A DNA stretch of 64,000 bases from Leptobrachium leishanense. Taxonomy: Eukaryota; Chordata; Amphibia; Anura; Megophryidae. Of this stretch, positions 59,917 through 64,000 are shown piece by piece. Positions within the stretch are counted from its first letter, which is position 1. Each line of letters starts with the position of its first letter. The notes under the pieces are model-generated. The model saw nothing but the letters and a program-made list of their open reading frames with translations, had not been told where the DNA came from and made no database searches. Location: positions 82,611,877-82,675,876 of the forward strand of contig CM019063.1 of NCBI GenBank assembly GCA_009667805.1. The letters are read 5' to 3'. Made by a program: the position numbers and the translations under genes.

Positions 59917-61588
59917 ATTGCAGAGATGTTCCTTGCAGACTGATCAGTGTTGACATGAAACTTTTGCTGTGTGTTTCTGGCTTGTGATTGCAGAGATGTT
60001 CCTTGCAGACTGATCAGTGTTGAAATGAAACTTTTGCTATGTGTTTCTGTGTGAAAAAGAAATTAATTCAAGTAAGTATCCAGGTGTCAGAGGCCTTTGT
60101 AATGGGGGGGGAGGGGCACTAGTGAAAGACTAGCTACATATTCTATCTAAAAATGCGGCAATTTAGAGGATAATCAGCCAGAAATTAATACATGCAGACA
60201 CAAAATACAATTGCGATGGAAGAATATTGCAGAATTTGATGGTGGCCATCGTGTTGAGATCTGGATACCTGGCTTGTGATTGCAGAGATGTTCCTTGCAG
60301 ACTGAACAGTGTTGAAATGAAACTTTTGCTATGCGTTTCTGGCTTGTGATTGCAGAGATGTTCCTTGCAGACTGATCAGTGTTTTAATGAAACTTTTGTG
60401 TGTGGTTCTGGCTTGTGATTGCAGAGATGTTCCTTGAAGACTGATCAGTGTTTAAATGAAACTTTTTCTGTGTATTTCTGGCTTGTGATTGCAGAGATGT
60501 TCCTTGCAGACTGATCAGTGTTGAAATGAAACTTCTGCTGTGTGTTTCTGGCTTGTGATTGCAGAGATGTTCCTTGCAGACTGATCAGTGTTGAAATTAA
60601 ACTTCTGCTGTGTGTTTCTGGCTTGTGATTGCAGAGATGTTCCTTGCAGACTGATCAGTGTTGAAATGAAACTTTTGCTGTGTGTTTCTGGCTTGTGATT
60701 GCAGAGATGTTCCTTGCAGACTGATCAGTGTTGAAATGAAACATTTGCTGTGTGTTTCTGGCTTGTGATTGCAGAGATGTTCCTTGCAGACTGATCAGTG
60801 TTGAAATGAAACTTTTGCTGTGTGTTTCTGGCTTGTGATTGCAGAGATGTTCATTGAAGACTGATCAGTGTTGAAATTAAACTTTTGCTGTGTGTTTCTG
60901 TGTGAAAAGGAAATTAATTCAAGTAAGTATCTAGGTGTCAGAGGCCTTTGTAATGGGGGGGAGGGGCACTAGTGAAAGACTAGCTACATATTCTATCTAA
61001 AAATACGGCAATTTAGAGGATAATCAGCCAGAAATTAATACATGCAGACACAAAATACAATTGCGATGGTAGAATATTGCAGAATTTGATGGTGGCCATC
61101 GTGTTGAGATCTGGATACCTGGCTTGTGATTGCAGAGATGTTCCTTGCAGACTGATCAGTGTTGAAATTAAACTTTTTTGTCTGTGGTTCTGGTTTGTGA
61201 TTGCAGAGATGTTCCTTGCAGACTGATCAGTGTTGAAATGAAACTTTTGTGTGTGTTTCTGGCTTGTGATTGCAGAGATGTTCCTTGCAGACTGATCAGT
61301 GTTGAAATGAAACTTTTGCTGTGTATTTTTGTCTTGTGATTACAGAGATGTTCCTTGCAGACTGATCAGTGTTGAAATGAAACTTTTGCTGTGTGTTTCT
61401 GGCTTGTGATTGCAGAGATGTTCCTTGCAGACTGATCAGTGTTGAAATGAAACTTTTGCTGTGTGTTTCTGGCTTGTGATTGCAGAGATGTTCCTTGCAG
61501 ACTGATCAGTGTTGAAATGAAACTTTTGCCGTGTGTTTCTGGCTTGTGATTGCAGAGATGTTCCTTGCAGACTGATCAGTGTTGAAAT
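59917..61588. repeat. 70-bp minisatellite with 250-bp spacer, right arm
   Basis: Same unit and spacer as 42420-44522, with spacers at 60045-60265 and 60895-61110. It begins at the LTR end (GGTTACA/ATTGCAGAGATG). The matching arms show that the ERV lies within one former array. Confidence 0.95.
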
Positions 61589-61944
61589 ATTATTGCCCCA
61601 GGCAGCTCACCTCCTCTGCTGTGGCCTCAGGCTCCACATCCGCCGACTTTCTTCTACTCCCGAGAAGGCTGCTGGTCAGGTGGTTCCCATCCCCGGCGAG
61701 CAGCAATGCTGCATGCCAGCAGCCGCTCGCCTCGGGAGTAGAAGAACGCCCCTGTCTCCAGCCAGCTGATGGGGCTCACTACGGACGTCTGTGCATGCAC
61801 CGTCCTAGTGGAAAATACGAGACAAAACTTTGGTCGCGCACGGAAGGAAATCTCGGTTCAAGGTGGATTTTCTGACTGTCTTAGCGGCCCACAAACTCTG
61901 TGGCGGCCGCATGTGGCCCGCGGGCCACAGTTTGCTCACCCCTG
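61589..61944. repeat. Right end of the 22-kb hAT block
   Basis: Begins with a TATTGCCCCAG remnant of the 25-bp array, contains a GC-rich inverted pair (CTTCTACTCCCGAG with CTCGGGAGTAGAAG), and ends GCCCGCGGGCCACAGTTTGC then TCACCCCTG. No coding evidence. Confidence 0.6.
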
Positions 61945-61952
61945 CCATAAAT

Positions 61953-62340
61953 CAAAAAATTTGCGTTATACAGTAAATACTAAAAATGTCAGTTATATTG
62001 AAAATCCTCTAAATGCAGGTCTTATTGTAAACCCCATAAATGTCAGATATACTGTAAACCCCATAAATGCGAGTCTTACTGTAAATCCTGTAAATGTAAG
62101 TCTTACTGTAAATCTCCTAAATGTGAATATGATTCTGTAAATCCCATGAAAGTCTTATTTGAAATCTTGGAAATGTGAGTTTATTGCAAATCCCAGACAT
62201 ACACCTCTTAATATAGACACCAAAAATGCGAGCCTTACTAAATCCCATAAATGCAAATCTTAATATGAATCTCATAAATTTGAGTCTTACAGTAAGCACC
62301 ATAAATGTGAAATATACTGTAAAACTTTGTAACCTACTAT
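61953..62340. repeat. Degenerate 28-bp array, continuation
   Basis: Same TACTGTAAATCC/AAATGTGAG family as 38990-39737, resuming directly after the target duplication. Confidence 0.85.
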
Positions 62341-62450
62341 GGAATCTGGAAAGACCCAGTTAGCAGTCTCCTAAACAATGTACATGTGATGAGCTTAAAA
62401 ACCCTGTGATGGTAATTTCTCTCGGCCGCTGATTGCTAGCCTGGCACATA

Positions 62451-63401
62451 GACCATACAGAATAATAAAATGTAACCTTTATTAGATACTTTAAAACCAA
62501 TGTAGTATTCAGCATTGCATAGTATCTACTGGTATGCGGATTTCAAAAGATATTTAACATGCCCCTCAGAGCAGACAGAGGACACTATCTTGGATGACAT
62601 GATACTCAAATGACTGACAGTGACAAGCAGTTTCTGGTGTAATATTTGGCTCTGAGAATGTAGAGCACCTTTACTATAAATCTTAAGGTTGTACTTCTAT
62701 GAATTGGGTTAACAAATTGTTATCAGGATAAAAAATGGTCATGCAACCAAACCTTTAACTAACTACTAAGTCTCAGCTCTGTGTGACCAAGAGATACAGT
62801 CATGGCCGAAATTGTTGGCACCCCAGAAATTTTTCCAGAAAATCAAGTATTTCTCAAAGAAAGGTATTGCAGTAACACATGTTTTTCTATACACATGTTT
62901 ATTCCCTTTGTGTGTATTGGAACAAAACAAAAAAAGGGAGGAAAAAAAGCAAATTGGACATAATGTTGTGTTCCAATACACACAAAGGGAATTAACATGT
63001 GTATAGCAAAACATGTGTTACAGCAATACTTTTCTGTGAGAAATACTTGATTTTCTTGAAAAATTTCTGGGGTGCCAACAATTTCGGGGAGGGCTGTACA
63101 TAACCATGCAGCCCCGCCGGATTTTCTTGTATTACATTCTATACAGATATATCTGGTTTCACAGCATCGTGCATTCGAACTGATCCGGTTAAAAATTTTC
63201 CATTATTATTTATGCCCTGAAGCTCTTTATCAGTGATACCTTTGCAATAATAGGTGGAATATTAACCACTAATGGTATCACCCTGTATGAGTCGGAATCA
63301 GATTATTTTCTTTATTTTACATGTGTGTTGTTTATTATGTGACGAGGCAAATTGGTTTTAAAGTATCTAATAAAGGTTACATTTTATTATTGTGTATGGT
63401 C
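62451..63401. mobile_element. 951-bp element with about 48-bp inverted repeats
   Basis: The left end GACCATACAGAATAATAAAA continues TGTAACCTTTATTAGATACT. The right end is its inverted partner, AGTATCTAATAAAGGTTACA then TTTTATTATTGTGTATGGTC. No transposase; a Tc1-type MITE is nested in it. The superfamily is not assigned. Confidence 0.8.
62797..63096. mobile_element. 300-bp Tc1-type hairpin MITE
   Basis: Ends CAGTCATGGCCGAAATTGTT and its inverted partner ending GGGAGGGCTG, with TA on both sides. The arms pair almost along the whole element (CACCCCAGAAATTTTTCC with AATTTCTGGGGTG; ACACATGTTTATTCCCTTTG with CAAAGGGAATTAACATGTGT). Confidence 0.9.
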
Positions 63402-63404
63402 AAG

Positions 63405-63437
63405 GCAGGTGAGCGAATACTTTTGGCAATATAGTGT
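63405..63437. repeat. Solo Tc1-like end
   Basis: GCGAATACTTTTGGCAATAT then AGTGTA matches the terminal sequence type of another Tc1 family. The partner end was not found. Confidence 0.6.
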
Positions 63438-63846
63438 ATGTGTGGGAGATGTTCCTATCGGCTTCGCCCGTCAGCAGTGTTCCTGGCTCCTGCTAAGCTC
63501 CCCCTTCAAGCTGACGCCACGCTTAGCGTTGTTGGCGCAGTCATCAGTCGGTCACGTGGGATTTGGGATGGAGCAGAACGAGGCGAGCCGTGGAGTACCC
63601 CCTCACCTCACCCCGCCTGGACTCTCTCGGAGTGGGACGACCAGGCAGCCAGGTATGTGTGTATGTGTGTAGACTACACTACCCAGTCGCTGCCTTTACT
63701 ATGCCACAGCTAATGTCTCTTCTACACCACTACTACTGCACCACCCAGTCACCGTGTCACTACCAGGCACTGTCACCCTCCTACACCTCAAACACTGTGC
63801 CACTGCATGGGTGGAAGGCCAGACTGTACATGCTGAAAGCTCACTG
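63438..63846. other. No gene assigned; short TG microsatellite
   Basis: GC-richer sequence with overlapping short frames and a (GT)n-like run at 63651-63672. Nothing matches a known domain. Confidence 0.4.
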
Positions 63847-64000
63847 ATCTGATTGGACGGCACTTCACAGTTCAAATGGGCAATGATCGAAAACACACTG
63901 CAAAAGCAACCCAGGAGTTTTTGAAGGAAAAGAAGTGGAATATTCTACAATGGCCGGGTCAATCACCTGATCTCAACCCAATTGAGCACGCATTTCACTT
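63847..64000 (+). pseudogene. Tc1-like transposase fragment, cut by the window end
   Basis: Nucleotide-level match to 35200-35353 of the Tc1 element at 34135-35776: GATTGGACGGCACTTCACAG, GAGTTTTTGAAGG, CAATCACCTGA. The second catalytic aspartate context reads GNDRKHTAK instead of DNDPKHTAK, so the copy is decayed. Confidence 0.9.

Larger units (their letters stand above)
39746..61944. mobile_element. Candidate composite hAT insertion of 22 kb
   Basis: The left end CGGGGGTGGGCA (39746) and the right end TTTGCTCACCCCTG (to 61944) resemble inverted hAT termini. Both continue into GGGGCCAC/GTGGCCCGCGGGCC blocks. Flanks CCATAAAC (39738-39745) and CCATAAAT (61945-61952) are an 8-bp duplication with one mismatch, and the 28-bp array continues on both sides. 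No transposase of its own is seen. It holds later nested insertions, including the ERV. Two solo ends brought together by deletion is the alternative. Confidence 0.6.

Overview
The window reads as a repeat-dense vertebrate nuclear segment, most likely from an anuran amphibian. Three things suggest this: a six-exon family C vomeronasal receptor (V2R) gene with vertebrate exon phases, a DNA-transposon-rich mix (hAT, Tc1/mariner, TTAA-target elements, many hairpin MITEs), and chromodomain Ty3/gypsy, CR1, L1-like and class I retroviral elements. The species cannot be fixed from the sequence. No prokaryotic feature, rRNA gene or functional tRNA gene was seen.

Layout. 1-6240: fragments of a hAT-type MITE, a chromodomain Ty3/gypsy element with its 3' LTR, and a second, badly decayed gypsy pol. 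6717-32990 (+): one apparently intact V2R gene. The six exons join in frame to 861 codons plus stop: signal peptide and Venus-flytrap domain (exons 1-4), nine-cysteine linker (exons 5 and 6), seven-helix domain (exon 6). Its introns hold a 1.76-kb hAT-like element with a 24-bp minisatellite, an L1-like insertion with a 15-bp target duplication, an Ac-type hAT with a broken BED transposase that carries a CR1 LINE inside its zinc finger, a tRNA-derived SINE and a Tc1 element. 33000-39740: a Tc1 transposon with long inverted repeats, a TTAA element, hairpin MITEs and a degenerate 28-bp array.

39746-61944 looks like one nested block. Its ends resemble hAT termini and are flanked by 8-bp near-duplicates (CCATAAAC/CCATAAAT). 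Inside are a TTAA element, a 25-bp minisatellite, a 70-bp minisatellite with a 250-bp higher-order spacer, and a class I (gamma/epsilon-like) endogenous retrovirus (ERV, 44556-59916). The ERV keeps the end of gag, protease, RT, RNase H, integrase, env and a 3' LTR. It is defective: the RT active site reads YVND, and there are frameshifts and nonsense codons.

The standout observation is a segment of about 211 codons lying in the pol reading frame between RNase H and integrase. It closely resembles the conserved N-terminal domain of the opioid growth factor receptor family (OGFR/OGFRL1). It has no introns, which suggests capture of a host mRNA by a retrovirus, at the pol position where some lentiviruses carry dUTPase. 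A 1116-bp hAT MITE with a perfect 8-bp target duplication (ATAACAAT) later split this domain. A second hAT insertion (52381-59274, target duplication TTCTGAGC) split the 3' LTR. It carries a multi-exon Myb/SANT-like gene, an inverted copy of that gene's first exon, two TTAA-family copies and a 21-bp minisatellite. 61945-64000 resumes the 28-bp array, then a 951-bp inverted-repeat element with a 300-bp hairpin MITE inside it, and a Tc1 fragment cut by the window edge.
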